NCBI RefSeq assembly: GCF_000255135.1
Contig: NC_016751.1
Span: 1,984,001-2,048,000, forward strand
From: Marinitoga piezophila KA3
GTDB taxonomy: Bacteria > Thermotogota > Thermotogae > Petrotogales > Petrotogaceae
Length of the DNA: 64,000 nt
Direction: 5' to 3'
Part shown: piece by piece, positions 63,602 to 64,000 of the stretch
How the letters are laid out: each line of letters starts with the position of its first letter
Position numbering within the stretch: position 1 is the stretch's first letter
Program-made: the position numbers and the translations under genes
Notes under the pieces: model-generated
Told to the model about the DNA's origin: nothing
The model's input: the letters and a program-made list of their open reading frames with translations, nothing else
Databases searched by the model: none

Positions 63602-64000
63602 ATGACTTATATTGAAAAGAAGATAAAAGAATTCAAGGGATTTTGTGGTATTTTAGTAAAAGATTTAAAAAAGAATGAAATAATTTATTCTTATAATGAG
63701 AATAAATTCTTTACACCTGCTTCTGTGACAAAGTTATTTACCACATTTGCGGTATTTGAAATTTTTAAAAAAGAATATATATTTAGCACAAAATTTTATT
63801 TCACAAATGGCGATCTTATAGTAAAGGGGTGTGGAGATCCAACTATTGATTTAAAGACATTTGATATGATTTTAAACAAAATAAAAGAAAGATCAGGAAA
63901 GGTTTTTTTTGACACCTTAGTAATAGATGATTCACTATTTAATAACAATGAATTTTTTGGATATGGATGGATGTATAACGATGAAGAAAATCCTTATATA
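63602..64000 (+). CDS. D-alanyl-D-alanine carboxypeptidase/endopeptidase (S13, PBP4-like), 3' end cut by window
   Basis: The open frame runs from ATG 63602, behind GGGGG, to the right edge (133 codons seen). FFTPASVTKLFTTFAVFEIF contains the SxxK catalytic motif (Ser and Lys of SVTK), and LIVKGCGDPTIDL and LVIDDSLF match the PBP4 family. It trims or cleaves peptidoglycan peptides. The N-terminus (MTYIEKKIKEFKGFCG) has no evident signal peptide, unusual for a periplasmic enzyme. Confidence 0.85.
   Translation, partial: MTYIEKKIKEFKGFCGILVKDLKKNEIIYSYNENKFFTPASVTKLFTTFAVFEIFKKEYIFSTKFYFTNGDLIVKGCGDPTIDLKTFDMILNKIKERSGKVFFDTLVIDDSLFNNNEFFGYGWMYNDEENPYI

Overview
The window looks like a piece of a low-GC Thermotogota chromosome, probably Marinitoga or a close relative in Petrotogaceae. 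This is inferred from gene content and style, not from a marker search. The evidence is a very AT-rich sequence, strong GAGGTGAT-type ribosome binding sites with many TTG and GTG starts, a FliY with CheC-type domains and a FliN tail, a TM287/288-like heterodimeric exporter, ThyX, QueH, and a BamA/TamA-type outer membrane assembly protein. Both window edges cut a gene: fliK on the left and a D-alanyl-D-alanine carboxypeptidase on the right.

Layout. Positions 1-11235 are a flagellar operon (fliK-flgD-flgE-flbD-motA-motB-fliL-fliM-fliY) followed by a small exported protein. Positions 11218-18400 hold a metallo-hydrolase, a two-subunit ABC exporter behind a palindromic operator, a methyltransferase, an 800-base non-coding block of repeats, and an MFS transporter. 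Positions 18474-24858 hold a DUF4382 lipoprotein and a complete peptide/oligosaccharide-type ABC importer. Positions 24904-31448 carry three chemoreceptors on the minus strand; the outer two share an almost identical signalling half. Positions 31560-37053 hold a class II aldolase, an aminotransferase, and rnhB-mazG-foldase-DUF59-prmC. Positions 37099-41289 form a sensory cassette: tandem binding protein, histidine kinase, and response regulator with HD-GYP. A second repeat block (41323-41790) and tRNA-Arg and tRNA-Ser follow, then proS.

From 44060 to 62646, twenty genes run in one direction with almost no gaps and no clear internal terminator. They are metG, gyrA, archease, a LexA-like gene, rpiB, a deacetylase-like gene, an AroB-like gene, a SPOR protein, a ComEA-like gene, queH, an anti-sigma-like ATPase, fapA, a TPR protein, thyX, a DRTGG/CBS/PHP/HATPase signalling set, and bamA. 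A class II glutamine amidotransferase and the partial carboxypeptidase end the window.

The items most worth a second look are as follows. (1) Two intergenic mosaic blocks are built from the same modules in different order and orientation, with a recurring hairpin type that has a TCC loop. (2) Three consecutive-neighbourhood genes keep a recognisable fold but lack the family's catalytic or metal-binding residues: LexA-like, deacetylase-like and AroB-like. (3) A near-perfect 1.2-kb shared tract links two chemoreceptor genes. (4) A hydrogenase-type signalling cassette has no hydrogenase next to it. (5) A tRNA-Arg has the unusual GCG anticodon. All assignments were made by eye from sequence motifs; no database search was run.
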